From Sphingomonas taxi (lineage in GTDB: Bacteria > Pseudomonadota > Alphaproteobacteria > Sphingomonadales > Sphingomonadaceae), in NCBI GenBank assembly GCA_003240625.1, contig QFMX01000006.1, positions 229,560-293,559 on the forward strand: DNA of 64,000 bases, written 5' to 3'. The notes under the pieces are model-generated. The model did no database searches. It worked only from the letters and a program-made list of their open reading frames with translations, and was not told the origin of the DNA. Each line of letters starts with the position of its first letter. The stretch's first letter is position 1. A program made the translations under genes and the position numbers. Of this stretch, positions 15,894 through 24,939 are shown piece after piece.

Positions 15894-15947
15894 GTTCTCG
15901 CGCGAAGGCGGGAGCCCAGTCTGGATCCCCGCCTTCGCGGGGAAACA
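15894..15947. repeat. CGCGAAGGCGGG palindromic repeat
   Basis: A typical copy of the commonest repeat in the window: CGCGAAGGCGGG, a CCCAG/CTGG centre, then CCCGCCTTCGCGGGG. It lies between two convergent genes, and its near-perfect hairpin could end both transcripts. A CCCTCCCT-type element follows at about 16040-16085. Together these fill the 296-base gap to 16160. Confidence 0.85.
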
Positions 15948-16160
15948 CGCTGCGTTTGGGTATCGGGGTGACTTACTCACATCGTGGGTTTCGCCAGGAG
16001 TCCGGCCAGTGGGAGAAGGCCGATCGGGCAGGCCGATATTCCCCCCTCCCTTCCAGGGAGGGGGGAAGTAAGCCTTCCCTGGAAGTCACTCCTGAAAGCA
16101 GTCAGCCCCGCTAAGACGTCCGCCTCGCTAAGACGCCAGCGCCTCCAAAAATACCCCCCC

Positions 16161-17312
16161 CTACAGCGTCCGCTCGTACACCTGATATACCTTGTTAACC
16201 CGGCTCTCGATCGTCTCCGCGATCGACCGCATTCCTTGGTTGTCGTCCAGGATCCAGCCGATCTCCGCACGCTTCGCATCATAATGCTCGACCGACGCGC
16301 GGCGGATGTATTCGATCATCATGAAGGCCAGCTGGCTCGCCATCCGCGATGCCTGCAACTCCTTCACCACTCCCATCAGCGGCACGCGCACCGTCCGCAC
16401 CTTGGGCTTGCGCAGCCACCACAACAGCTTGGCCCAGCCGAACGGGAGCAGGCTGCCGTTCAGCGGCTTGATCGCTTCGTTCAGGTCGGGAAGCGTGATC
16501 ATGAACGCGACCGGCTTGCCGTCAAGCTCGGCGATCCGGATCAGGTCGTTGAAGACGATCGGCTTCAGCTTGACGCCGACGTCCTTGATCTCCGGAGGGG
16601 TCAGCGGCACGAACCCCCAATTGTCGCGCCACGCGTCGTTGAGGATCGACAGGATGATCGCCGCCTCTTCCTCGAACTTGGTCTTGTCGACGTTGCGGAC
16701 GGTAATCCGCGGGTTCTTCTCGCCCGACTTGATAATGCGCTGCACGATTGGCGGGAACTGCTTCGTGACGTCGACCTCATAGGTCATCAGCTGCTTGATC
16801 GGGCGATACTGTGCCCATTCGATCCAGCCGCGATATTCGCGCTTGGCATGGCCCATCATGATCGTCGGCGGATGATCGTAACCGTCGATCAGCAGCCCCG
16901 GCTCCTCCCAGATCGACATGCTGATCGGCCCGAGCGCGCGCGTCATGCCTTGCTCACGCAGCCAGTCCTCGGCGCGCGCGAGCAGCGCCTGGAAGACATC
17001 CTGCCGCTCGGCCTCCATTAGGCCCCATTGGCCGACGCCGGGACCGAAGCCCTGCTCGGGCGGCATCGTCAGCGCAAGCGTGTCGATATGCGCGGAGATG
17101 CGACCGACGACCCGGCCGTCCTCTTCGGCGAGGAACAGCTGTGCCTTGGCATGGCTGAACCAGCCGTTCTTCTCGGGCGTGATCAGCCCGAGCGCCTCGG
17201 ACTTCAGCGGCGGCACCCAGTTGGGATCGTCGGCGTAAAGTCGGAACGGGAGATCGATGAAGATTTTCCGGTCCTTCTTCGTCTTGACCGGACGGATCGT
17301 AAGCTTAGCCAT
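16161..17312 (-). CDS. GNAT-fold protein, function unknown
   Basis: This 383-residue cytosolic protein has the pattern of the large GNAT-like family that begins with FIDLPFRLYADDPNWVPPL. A central acetyltransferase-like core (LFLAEEDGRVVGRISAHID) and a C-terminal half (VAFMITLPDLNEAIKPLNG, ASRMASQLAFMMIEYI) are visible. Members are widespread in alphaproteobacteria and usually annotated as N-acetyltransferases without a known substrate. It stands alone on the minus strand. Confidence 0.8.
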   Translation of the reverse strand: MAKLTIRPVKTKKDRKIFIDLPFRLYADDPNWVPPLKSEALGLITPEKNGWFSHAKAQLFLAEEDGRVVGRISAHIDTLALTMPPEQGFGPGVGQWGLMEAERQDVFQALLARAEDWLREQGMTRALGPISMSIWEEPGLLIDGYDHPPTIMMGHAKREYRGWIEWAQYRPIKQLMTYEVDVTKQFPPIVQRIIKSGEKNPRITVRNVDKTKFEEEAAIILSILNDAWRDNWGFVPLTPPEIKDVGVKLKPIVFNDLIRIAELDGKPVAFMITLPDLNEAIKPLNGSLLPFGWAKLLWWLRKPKVRTVRVPLMGVVKELQASRMASQLAFMMIEYIRRASVEHYDAKRAEIGWILDDNQGMRSIAETIESRVNKVYQVYERTL

Positions 17313-17475
17313 GTGTCGTTCCCGAAAACCCAGTCGCGCGTGTCTAGCCAGCGTCCGGCGTAAAGGCGAGTGACACGTGCGTCATCGCGGCAGCCGGTCA
17401 GAGTGATCGGGTTTCCTCGCGCGGGGACATGCGCGCAACCTGTAAATGCCACGCTGCGGCCACTATCTTCAGGCA

Positions 17476-18585
17476 ATGGACATGCCCATGGATACCTCGC
17501 TCAGCCTCGCTCGCGGCACGGCCGCTCCAGTCCCAGCAACACCCGGCGCGGGTGTTGTGCGGATCGCCGACGATAAGGCAATGCTGCGCGCCGCGGCCGA
17601 TTTGACGCGCGACCTCGTGAAGCCGCGGCCGGCGGTGTATTGGGGCGACCTGATCGCGTCGATGGTGCTGGGCTATGGTGCCCTGTTCGTGGCGGCGACG
17701 AGCGACTCGACGGCGGTGACGGTGATCGCCGCGATCGCGTCGGTGCTCGGACTGTATCGCGGGCTGAGCTTCATCCACGAAGTCAGCCACATGAAGCATG
17801 CCTCGGTGCCGAACTTCCGACTCGGCTGGAACATTCTCGTCGGCGTGCCGATGCTGACGCCGTCGTTCATGTACGAGGGCGTTCACAACCTCCACCATGC
17901 CAAGACGCGCTATGGCACCGTCGAGGATCCCGAATATCTGCCGCTTGCGTTGATGAAGCCGTGGACGTTGCCGCTGTTCATCATCGTGTCGGCGCTGGCG
18001 CCGATCGCGCTGATCGTCCGGTTCGCGATCCTGTCGCCACTGTCGCTGCTCTCGCCGAAGCTGCGGACGATGGTGGTCGAGCGCTATTCGGCGCTGGCGA
18101 TCAATCCGCAATTCCGTCGTCGTGCGCCCGAGGGTGAGACGAAGGCCTATTGGAACCGCCTCGAGATCGCGGCGAGCCTGTGGGCGATCACGCTGATCGC
18201 GATCACCGTGACGGGCGTGCTGCCGCTGCGTGCGTTCCTGACGATCTTGGGTGTGGCGTCGGCGTTCGCGGTGCTCAATCAGGTCCGCACGCTCGTCGCG
18301 CATCTGTGGGAGAATGACGGCGAGACGATGACGGTGACCGCGCAGTATCTCGACACGGTCAACGTGCCGCCGCCGGCGTTGCTGCCCGCGCTGTGGGCAC
18401 CGGTCGGGCTGCGGTATCACGCGCTGCATCACCTGCTGCCGGGGCTGCCCTATCATGCGCTCGGCGAGGCGCATCGTCGGATCTCGGCCGAGCTGGACGC
18501 GATGTCGCCGTATCACAAGGCAAGCTATCCTGGGTTGCCCGGGTTGGTGAGCAAGATCGCGCGCAGCACGATGGCGCGTCGCTGA
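17476..18585 (+). CDS. Membrane fatty acid desaturase
   Basis: This integral-membrane di-iron enzyme probably introduces double bonds into lipid acyl chains. The 369-residue product has four or more membrane helices and three histidine clusters: HEVSH, HNLHH and HALHH, the HxxxH / HxxHH / HxxHH pattern of the desaturase/hydroxylase superfamily. The start at 17476 skips a weak ten-residue in-frame extension; an ATG two codons later is also possible. Whether it acts on phospholipids or sphingolipids cannot be read from the sequence. Confidence 0.85.
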   Translation: MDMPMDTSLSLARGTAAPVPATPGAGVVRIADDKAMLRAAADLTRDLVKPRPAVYWGDLIASMVLGYGALFVAATSDSTAVTVIAAIASVLGLYRGLSFIHEVSHMKHASVPNFRLGWNILVGVPMLTPSFMYEGVHNLHHAKTRYGTVEDPEYLPLALMKPWTLPLFIIVSALAPIALIVRFAILSPLSLLSPKLRTMVVERYSALAINPQFRRRAPEGETKAYWNRLEIAASLWAITLIAITVTGVLPLRAFLTILGVASAFAVLNQVRTLVAHLWENDGETMTVTAQYLDTVNVPPPALLPALWAPVGLRYHALHHLLPGLPYHALGEAHRRISAELDAMSPYHKASYPGLPGLVSKIARSTMARR

Positions 18586-18595
18586 CCTAAGCGTG

Positions 18596-18649
18596 TTTCC
18601 CCGCGAAGGCGGGGACCCAGACTGGGCTCCCGCCTTCGCGGGAGAACAA
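18596..18649. repeat. CGCGAAGGCGGG palindromic repeat
   Basis: An intact copy lies in the 86-base gap between convergent desaturase and lptG genes. Its arms (CCCCGCGAAGGCGGGG-type and CCCGCCTTCGCGGG) can pair almost fully, so it is the only candidate terminator for both genes. Confidence 0.85.
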
Positions 18650-18671
18650 GAATTAGCGAAACGCCGTCCGG

Positions 18672-19772
18672 TTATTCCTCCGACCGAATCAGCACCGCTT
18701 CGCCGATCAGGAAGAACAGCAGGAACGGCGCCCACGCGGCGAGAAACGGCGGATAGGCCCCCAAATTGCCCATCGCCAACGCGAAGTTATCCGCGACGAA
18801 GAACGCGAACCCCAGCCCCATCCCGATCACCGCGCGCACGAACAGCTTGCCCGATCGCGCGATACCGAACGCCGCGACCGCGCCCAGCAGCGGCATCAGC
18901 ACCGACGACAGCGGCCCCGACAGCTTGTGCCACAACGACCCTTCGAGCGCCTTGGTCGGCCGCCCCGCATCGGACAGGTCGCCGATCGCCGCCTTCAGCG
19001 CGCCGAACGACAGCCCGTCCGCATCGACGCTCGCCAGCGTGAACTGATCCGGCCGCACGTCCTTCGCGATCACCACCGCGCCGAGATTGGTGACCGAACC
19101 ACGCGCTACGTCGAACCGCGTCGCCGGCTCGATCAGCCAGCCGCCACCGGGGGCACGCTTGCCGTGATCGGCGCGCAGGATTGCGACCAGGTTACCGCCG
19201 GTACGATCGTACAAGGTGATCCCGCCCAGTCGCGTCGCATCGCCGCGCCCGCGGATCTGCGCCACCTCGATCAGGTCGTCGCCGTCGCGCACCCACACGT
19301 TCGCGCGGTCGCCGCGATCGATCGGCAGCTTGCCGTAATTCACCTTCTGCCACTGGTTCAGCGTCGCGGTGGAGCGCGCCACGACCCGGTCGTTGAACAC
19401 GAAACTGATCACCGCCACGCCGAGGCTCGCTACCAGCAGCGGCGCGAGCACCTGGTGCGCGGACAGCCCCGAACCCTTCAGCGCGACGATCTCGCTGTTC
19501 TGGTTCATCGTGATCAGCGTCAGGATCGTCCCCAGCAGCACCGAGAAGGGCAGGAACCGCGACACGATCTGCGGCACGCGCAGCGCGACATATTGCCAGA
19601 TCTGCGCATCGCCATTGCCGGGGAAAGCGAGAATGTCGCCCGACTCGCTCAGCAGGTCGAGCGCCTGGAGCACCAGGACGAGCGCGGCCAACACGGCGAA
19701 CGTCCGGACCAGGAACATCCGCCCCATGTAGATCGCGACCGTGCGCGACGGGAAGAAGCTGACGGTTTTCAT
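18672..19772 (-). CDS. lptG: Lipid exporter permease LptG
   Basis: LptG is one of the two permeases of the LptB2FG ABC transporter that extracts lipopolysaccharide from the inner membrane. The 366-residue product has three membrane helices at each end around a periplasmic beta-jellyroll, as in the family. Typical segments are MGRMFLVRTFAVLAALVLVL, LPFSVLLGTILTLITMNQNSEIVALK and MPLLGAVAAFG. It overlaps lptF by four bases. Sphingomonads generally lack LPS, so the lipid carried may differ (inference). Confidence 0.93.
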   Translation of the reverse strand: MKTVSFFPSRTVAIYMGRMFLVRTFAVLAALVLVLQALDLLSESGDILAFPGNGDAQIWQYVALRVPQIVSRFLPFSVLLGTILTLITMNQNSEIVALKGSGLSAHQVLAPLLVASLGVAVISFVFNDRVVARSTATLNQWQKVNYGKLPIDRGDRANVWVRDGDDLIEVAQIRGRGDATRLGGITLYDRTGGNLVAILRADHGKRAPGGGWLIEPATRFDVARGSVTNLGAVVIAKDVRPDQFTLASVDADGLSFGALKAAIGDLSDAGRPTKALEGSLWHKLSGPLSSVLMPLLGAVAAFGIARSGKLFVRAVIGMGLGFAFFVADNFALAMGNLGAYPPFLAAWAPFLLFFLIGEAVLIRSEE

Positions 19773-20974
19773 GCGGTCTTGCTCGTCTGCGACTTAGGCC
19801 GGAAGCCCGGAATGCGCTTGGTGATGGCCTTGAACGTCTTCGAGAAGACACGTTCGAGTGCGCCGATCGGTTGGCCTCCCGGCACATAGGCGATGGTGTA
19901 ATACATCCACAGGATCAGCCCGGCGAAGATCGTGAACGGCACCCACAGCGCGATGATCGGGTCGATCCGCCCGAGTTCGCCGACGTCCGCCGCGTACTGG
20001 TTCACCTTGTGATAGGTGACGATCATCACGATCGACAGGAACACGCCGAGCGCGGACGAGGATCGCTTGGGCGGCACCCCGAGTGCGAGCGCGAGCAGCG
20101 GCAACAGGAACATCGTCGCGACTTCGGCAAGGCGGAAGTGGAACTCCGACCGGCTGCCGTCGCGCTGCTCCAGCGTCGCGCCGCGCTGACCCTGCTTGGC
20201 CAGCTCAGGGAGCGTATATTCCAGATTGCGCCCGCCACGAACGCGGAAACTCTCGAACTTGGGCAGGTTGATCGGCAAATCGTGGCTGGTGAAGGTCAAC
20301 ACGCGCGGCGTCTTGAACTCGGGCTTGTTGTGGACCAGCGTGCCGTTCGCCAGCCTGAAGGTGATGACGTTAGGATCGTCGGTCGCGAGAAACTTGCCCC
20401 TCTCCGCGGTGACGCCCAGCCAGTCGCCATTCTGGCTCGAAGCATGGACGAAGATGCCGGAGAGCTCGCGACCCTTGTCCTTGCTCTCCTCGATCCGCAG
20501 CGTCATCCGCGAGCCGAGATTGGTGAACTCGCCGACCTTGATCGATGCGCCGAGTGCACCCGTGCGCAGCTCGAACCGCAGGCCCTCGTAATAATAGCGC
20601 GCGATCGGCTGGACGTATCCGACGATCGCCAAGTTCAGCAGCGCCAGCGCGATCGTGTACATGTACGGCACGCGCAGCAGGCGGTTGTAGCTCATGCCGA
20701 TGCCGCGCAGCACGTCGAGCTCCGACGATGTCGAAAGCCGGCGGAACGCGAGCAGGATGCCGAGCATCAGTCCGATCGGAATGCCGAGGCCGAGATATTC
20801 GGGCAGCAGATTGGCGAGCATCCGCCACACGACGCTGATCGGACCGCCCTGCGTCGCGACGAAATTGAACAGCCCAAGCATGCGATCGAGCACGAACAGC
20901 ATGACGGCGATCAGCAGCGTCGAGAACAGCGGCACCGCGATCAGCCGGGCCATGTAGCGGTCGATGGATTTCAT
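19769..20974 (-). CDS. lptF: Lipid exporter permease LptF
   Basis: LptF is the partner permease of LptG. The 401-residue product begins IDRYMARLIAVPLFSTLLIA with six membrane helices split around a periplasmic domain, and carries GLGIPIGLMLGILLAFRRLS with SSELDVLRGIGMS and MFLLPLLALALGVPP. The ATGA overlap with lptG indicates coupled translation. The ABC subunit lptB is not in the window. Confidence 0.94.
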   Translation of the reverse strand: MKSIDRYMARLIAVPLFSTLLIAVMLFVLDRMLGLFNFVATQGGPISVVWRMLANLLPEYLGLGIPIGLMLGILLAFRRLSTSSELDVLRGIGMSYNRLLRVPYMYTIALALLNLAIVGYVQPIARYYYEGLRFELRTGALGASIKVGEFTNLGSRMTLRIEESKDKGRELSGIFVHASSQNGDWLGVTAERGKFLATDDPNVITFRLANGTLVHNKPEFKTPRVLTFTSHDLPINLPKFESFRVRGGRNLEYTLPELAKQGQRGATLEQRDGSRSEFHFRLAEVATMFLLPLLALALGVPPKRSSSALGVFLSIVMIVTYHKVNQYAADVGELGRIDPIIALWVPFTIFAGLILWMYYTIAYVPGGQPIGALERVFSKTFKAITKRIPGFRPKSQTSKTA

Positions 20975-21061
20975 GCGCGGGTTCGGCTCGGTATGCTGGG
21001 TCGCCGGGGTATAGAGGGGCAGGGGCGAAGCGTCATCCCCTATCGCCGCATCAGTGAACGA

Positions 21062-23029
21062 TCATTCCGCGGCGATCGGATCGCGCTGAGCGGTGGCCGT
21101 GGAGGTGGTGCGATCCGCGGCGATGGCCGTCGCCACGGCGCGCTCCAGACCGTTCAGCGTGAAGGGTTTGCGCAGCACGTCGTGGCCGCCGAACTGTGCT
21201 ACGTTCACCTCGCCCGCAAAGCCGGTGACGAACAATACGGCGATATGCGGATAGAGCGGGGAAAGCGCGGCGATCATCTCGGGTCCGGTCTGCCGCGGCA
21301 TCAGCACGTCGGAGATGATCAGCCCGATCGCCGGGTTCGCCGCGAGCAGGGCGGGGGCAGCGAGCGGATCGTCGCACGGGATCGCGCGGTGGCCGATTTC
21401 CTCCAGCGCGCCGATCGTCGCGCTCAGCACGCGCGGATCGTCCTCGACGACGAGGATGTCGAGCATTGCGGGCGGCGGCGGTGCAGCGGGTGCGATCTCG
21501 GACGGCAGTAAGGGCACGATGGCGGGGCCAACGTCCGCCGTGCGCGGCAGATAAAGCGTGACGGCGGTGCCTTCGCCCGGCGCGGAGACGATGCCGACCT
21601 CGCCCTGCAGCTGCTGGACCAGCGCGAAGATCTGGCTGAGGCCGAGCCCGGTGCCCTTGCCGACATCCTTGGTGGTGAAGAACGGCTCGAACACGCGGTC
21701 GGCGACGTCGGGCGTCATCCCGCAGCCGTCGTCGGCGACCATGATCGTCACGTATTCGCCCGCCGCGCACCGGCCGACCTGATCCGCGGCCAGCGTCGTG
21801 GCGCCGGTGACGATCGTCAGCGTGCCACGGCCGTTCATCGCATCGCGCGCGTTGACCGCGAGGTTGAGGACCGCGTTTTCCAGCTGGACGCGGTCGGCGC
21901 GCACGCAACAGCCCGCAGCCTCGTCGCGCGCCACCAGCGTGATCGCATCGCCCAGCGTCCGGTCGAGCAGGTCGGACATGCCCGCGACCAGCGCGGCAGC
22001 CTCGATCGTCTCGGGCTTCAGCGAATCCTCGCGGCTGAACGCGAGCAGCCGGCGGGTGAGTGCGGCCGCCCGGTTCGCGCCCTCGGTGGCGCTGTCGATG
22101 TGCCGGCGTGCGGTCATCGGATCGGCCGCGACGCTGCGCCGGGCAAGTTCCAGCCCGCCCAGCACCACGGCCAGCATGTTGTTGAAGTCGTGCGCGATGC
22201 CGCCGGTGAGCTGGCCGACCGCCTCCATCTTCTGGATCTGGCGCAGCTTGGCCTCCTGCACGCGCAGCTCGGCGGTGGCGGTGGCGACGGCTGCGGTCAG
22301 CTCGTCGGCGCGCTCGCGTTCGAGTTCGGCGTCGGCCAGCGCGGTTGCGCGCTCGCCGACCGCGTTGATCGTGAACCAGCCGAGCAGGATCGCGCCCAAC
22401 ACGATCAGCACGCCGAACACCGCGAGCACGCCCGCGACCCAGCTCGATCGCTCGACCGAGCCCATCGCCGCCGCCGTCCGCTGGTCGAGCAATGCGCGCT
22501 CGCCGGCGATCAGCGTGTCGAGCGTCTTGTTGATCTCGATGAGCGTCGGTGCTTTCCGCGCCTGGTAATAGCGCGCGAGCGCCTGGCCGTTCTTGCCGTA
22601 GCTCGTGTTGAGCGCGGTCATCGACAGCTCGCGCCCACGTGCGTCATACGCGACACGGAGCCGGTCGATCCGCGGTTGCTGTTCGGGATTGTCGTTGGTG
22701 ATCCGGTCGAGCCGCTCGATCTGCGTGCCCGCCAGCAGCCATTCGTCGAAATAGAGCTGCCCGAGCTGCTTGTCGCCGCTGATGACGTAGCGCCCGAGCG
22801 ACGCCTCCGACCGGGCGATCGTACCCGACAGCGTCCGCGCCAGGATCATCACGTCATAGCTGTGCGCCTGCAGTTCGAGCGCACGGTCGCGCTGGCGATT
22901 GGCGTTGCCGAGCGTCACGATCAGGGCGACGAGCACCGCCGCGCCGAGCAGCCCCATCACGACCAGCGTGACGGTCCGCCAGGTCGCTCCGCCCCCCAGG
23001 GCCGCGGTCTGGGCCTCGCTTCGCATCAC
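21062..23029 (-). CDS. Hybrid sensor histidine kinase with CHASE3-like input
   Basis: This 655-residue membrane kinase has helices near residues 18-40 and 195-220 enclosing a periplasmic all-helical region that resembles CHASE3. A coiled-coil with [20 protein letters not shown] leads to the phosphoacceptor motif [11 protein letters not shown], then the ATPase N-box ([11 protein letters not shown]), DDGCGM and GTGLGLS. A C-terminal receiver domain follows, with VEDD, phosphoacceptor Asp in SDVLMP, and Lys in LRKPFT. All catalytic motifs look intact, unlike PhyP. No cognate response regulator is adjacent, and the signal is unknown. Confidence 0.92.
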   Translation of the reverse strand: MMRSEAQTAALGGGATWRTVTLVVMGLLGAAVLVALIVTLGNANRQRDRALELQAHSYDVMILARTLSGTIARSEASLGRYVISGDKQLGQLYFDEWLLAGTQIERLDRITNDNPEQQPRIDRLRVAYDARGRELSMTALNTSYGKNGQALARYYQARKAPTLIEINKTLDTLIAGERALLDQRTAAAMGSVERSSWVAGVLAVFGVLIVLGAILLGWFTINAVGERATALADAELERERADELTAAVATATAELRVQEAKLRQIQKMEAVGQLTGGIAHDFNNMLAVVLGGLELARRSVAADPMTARRHIDSATEGANRAAALTRRLLAFSREDSLKPETIEAAALVAGMSDLLDRTLGDAITLVARDEAAGCCVRADRVQLENAVLNLAVNARDAMNGRGTLTIVTGATTLAADQVGRCAAGEYVTIMVADDGCGMTPDVADRVFEPFFTTKDVGKGTGLGLSQIFALVQQLQGEVGIVSAPGEGTAVTLYLPRTADVGPAIVPLLPSEIAPAAPPPPAMLDILVVEDDPRVLSATIGALEEIGHRAIPCDDPLAAPALLAANPAIGLIISDVLMPRQTGPEMIAALSPLYPHIAVLFVTGFAGEVNVAQFGGHDVLRKPFTLNGLERAVATAIAADRTTSTATAQRDPIAAE

Positions 23030-23097
23030 CCGGTCATCCTAGCGCGCCGCTGCCCCCGCGCAATGATTTCGATTTTTGGCGAGGCGGTCCTTCCGAT

Positions 23098-23220
23098 CCT
23101 CCCCCGCCAGGGGGAGGTGGCTGGCACTTGCCAGACGGAGGGGGAGGAAAGGAAAACCGCTGTTCCGTGTCCTCCCCCTCCGTCACCTTCGGCGACACCT
23201 CCCCCTTGCGGGGGAGGATA
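23098..23220. repeat. CCTCCCCC palindromic repeats
   Basis: Two related hairpin-forming blocks (CCTCCCCCGCCAGGGGGAGG and CCTCCCCCTTGCGGGGGAGG) enclose a mirrored pair of CCCTCCGTC/GACGGAGGG segments. They fill the gap between spt and the hybrid kinase and may terminate spt transcription. Confidence 0.75.
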
Positions 23221-23225
23221 AAGGG

Positions 23226-24488
23226 TCAGCCGATCACCCCGACCGCACGCCCAGCGGCCTCGAACATCCCCAAAATCGTCGTGATCTGCTCGTCGGTATG
23301 CTCCGCGCACAGCGAGCACCGCAGCAGAAACGTCCCCGCAGGCGTCGCCGGCGGGCGCGCCATGTTCACGTACAGCCCGCCCTCGAGCAGCGACTGCCAG
23401 ATCGCGATCGCCTGTTGCTGGTCGGTCAGGATAACCGCGATGATCGCCGAGTCCGACGTTTCCGTGCCGAGCTTGAAGCCCATCGCCTTCAGCCCGCCGT
23501 GCAGACGGCGCGCGTTCTTCCACAGCTGCGCGCGCTTGTCGTGCGCGGTCATCAGTTTGCGGATCGACGTCGCGGCGGTGGCTACCACTGAGGGCGGCAG
23601 CGAGGCGGTGAAGATGTAGGGACGGCAGGCGAACCGCACCATCTCGAACTTGGGGTGGTTCGACACGACGAACCCGCCGACCGTGCCGACCGACTTCGAG
23701 AAGGTGCCGACGACGAAATCGACCTCGTCGGTCAGCCCCATCTCCTCGTACACGCCGCGGCCATTGGGGCCGAAGAACCCCATCGAATGCGCCTCGTCGA
23801 CCAACACCATCGCGCCATGCTTCTTGGCGACCGCGACCATCTCCTTCAGCGGGGCGATGTCGCCGAGCATCGAATAGACGCCTTCGAGCACCACCAGCTT
23901 GCCGGCCTCCTTCGGCAGGCGGCCGAGGCGCTTGTCGAGATCGCTCACGTCGTTGTGGCGGAAGCGGACGATCTCGGCGTTGCCCTGCTTGCAGCCGTCG
24001 TAGATCGAGGCGTGGCTGTCGGCGTCGAGGATGACGTATTCGCCCTTGCCGGCGAGCGTCGAGATGATCCCGAGATTGGCCATGTACCCGGTCGAGAACA
24101 CGATCGCGCCGGTCATGTCGTAGAATTCGCGCAGGGCTTGCTCGACGTCGATATGATCGTGGAACGTGCCGTTGAGCATCCGGCTGCCGTTGGTGCCCGA
24201 CCCGAACGCGTCGAGCGCGTCCTTGCCCGCCTGGATGACGTCGGGGTCGAACGTCATGCCCATGTAATTGTAGGTGCCGAGCAGGATCGTCTCCTTGCCG
24301 CGGATCACCGCCTGGGTCGGGCCCTTCACCTCGTCCATCACGATTGCGAACGGATTGCGCACGCCGCTGGCGATCAGCGCCTCGCGTTCGGCGATCAGCG
24401 CGTCGAATTTTGACATGAGATCGCGTTCCGGCGCGAACTCGGGAGCGTCGACGGGCAGGGCGTGGGCAGTGGTGGCGGCTTCGGTCAT
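23226..24488 (-). CDS. spt: Serine palmitoyltransferase
   Basis: This PLP enzyme condenses L-serine with palmitoyl-thioester to 3-ketodihydrosphingosine, the first step of sphingolipid synthesis. The 420-residue length equals that of the soluble Sphingomonas paucimobilis enzyme, and the key residues fall at the same positions: His159 stacking the PLP ring, Asp231 and His234 (LVDEAHSMGFFG), and Lys265 forming the Schiff base (GTFSKSVG). The start at 24488 is chosen for that match. A downstream acyl carrier protein (relative to the locus, upstream in transcription) and an epimerase-type reductase lie beside it. Confidence 0.96.
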   Translation of the reverse strand: MTEAATTAHALPVDAPEFAPERDLMSKFDALIAEREALIASGVRNPFAIVMDEVKGPTQAVIRGKETILLGTYNYMGMTFDPDVIQAGKDALDAFGSGTNGSRMLNGTFHDHIDVEQALREFYDMTGAIVFSTGYMANLGIISTLAGKGEYVILDADSHASIYDGCKQGNAEIVRFRHNDVSDLDKRLGRLPKEAGKLVVLEGVYSMLGDIAPLKEMVAVAKKHGAMVLVDEAHSMGFFGPNGRGVYEEMGLTDEVDFVVGTFSKSVGTVGGFVVSNHPKFEMVRFACRPYIFTASLPPSVVATAATSIRKLMTAHDKRAQLWKNARRLHGGLKAMGFKLGTETSDSAIIAVILTDQQQAIAIWQSLLEGGLYVNMARPPATPAGTFLLRCSLCAEHTDEQITTILGMFEAAGRAVGVIG

Positions 24489-24527
24489 TCTATCGATTCC
24501 ATGAAGTTGGAATGTGTATCCCAACCG

Positions 24528-24632
24528 TTCGTCCCGAGTAGCCGTCGAGCTTGTCGAGATGGCGTATCGAAGGACATGTACCTCGATACGGGCTCTCGGC
24601 TACGCTCGATCCCTACTCGGCACGAACGGCAA
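24528..24632. repeat. Dispersed palindromic repeat, GTTCGTCCTGAGTAGC family
   Basis: The second copy of the family first seen at 100-236. It keeps GTTCGTCC-GAGTAGC at the left, GCTTGTCGAGATGGCGTATC in the middle, and CCTACTCGGCACGAACGG at the right. It separates the acyl carrier protein gene from spt. Confidence 0.75.
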
Positions 24633-24638
24633 GGGGGG

Positions 24639-24881
24639 TCAGGCCTTCAACTTCGCGACCGCGTCGACCAGCTGGCCGACCGTCTCGATCTCGGCCTGCA
24701 TGTTCATCGTGATGATGATGTCGAACTCGTCCTCGATCGCGGCAACGAAATCCATGACCGTCAGGCTGTCCCACTCCAGGTCGCCCTGGAACGTCGTCGC
24801 ATCGGTCAGCGCAACGCCTTTCTTGTTGAACGGCTCGATCTGCGCGGTGACGGTATCGTAGATCTGCTGACGGTCGCTCAT
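24639..24881 (-). CDS. Acyl carrier protein of the sphingolipid locus
   Basis: This 80-residue acyl carrier protein has the phosphopantetheine attachment Ser39 in LEWDSLTVMDFVAAIEDEF, variant compared with the DSLD of fatty-acid ACPs. It is not the housekeeping AcpP. Next to spt, it most likely delivers the acyl chain to serine palmitoyltransferase or to the ceramide synthase, as proposed for dedicated ACPs in bacterial sphingolipid clusters such as that of Caulobacter. It is separated from spt by 150 bases holding a repeat. Confidence 0.9.
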   Translation of the reverse strand: MSDRQQIYDTVTAQIEPFNKKGVALTDATTFQGDLEWDSLTVMDFVAAIEDEFDIIITMNMQAEIETVGQLVDAVAKLKA

Positions 24882-24939
24882 GATAATCCCTTCGGTGTCG
24901 CAGCGATCCCTGACAGGAAATTGCGGCGGCTTTTCGGCG

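Noticed and set aside
19871..21511. 546-codon open frame antisense to lptF and the hybrid kinase
   Set aside because: Composition is Arg/Gln/His/Asp-rich as in typical antisense translations; no motif is seen.
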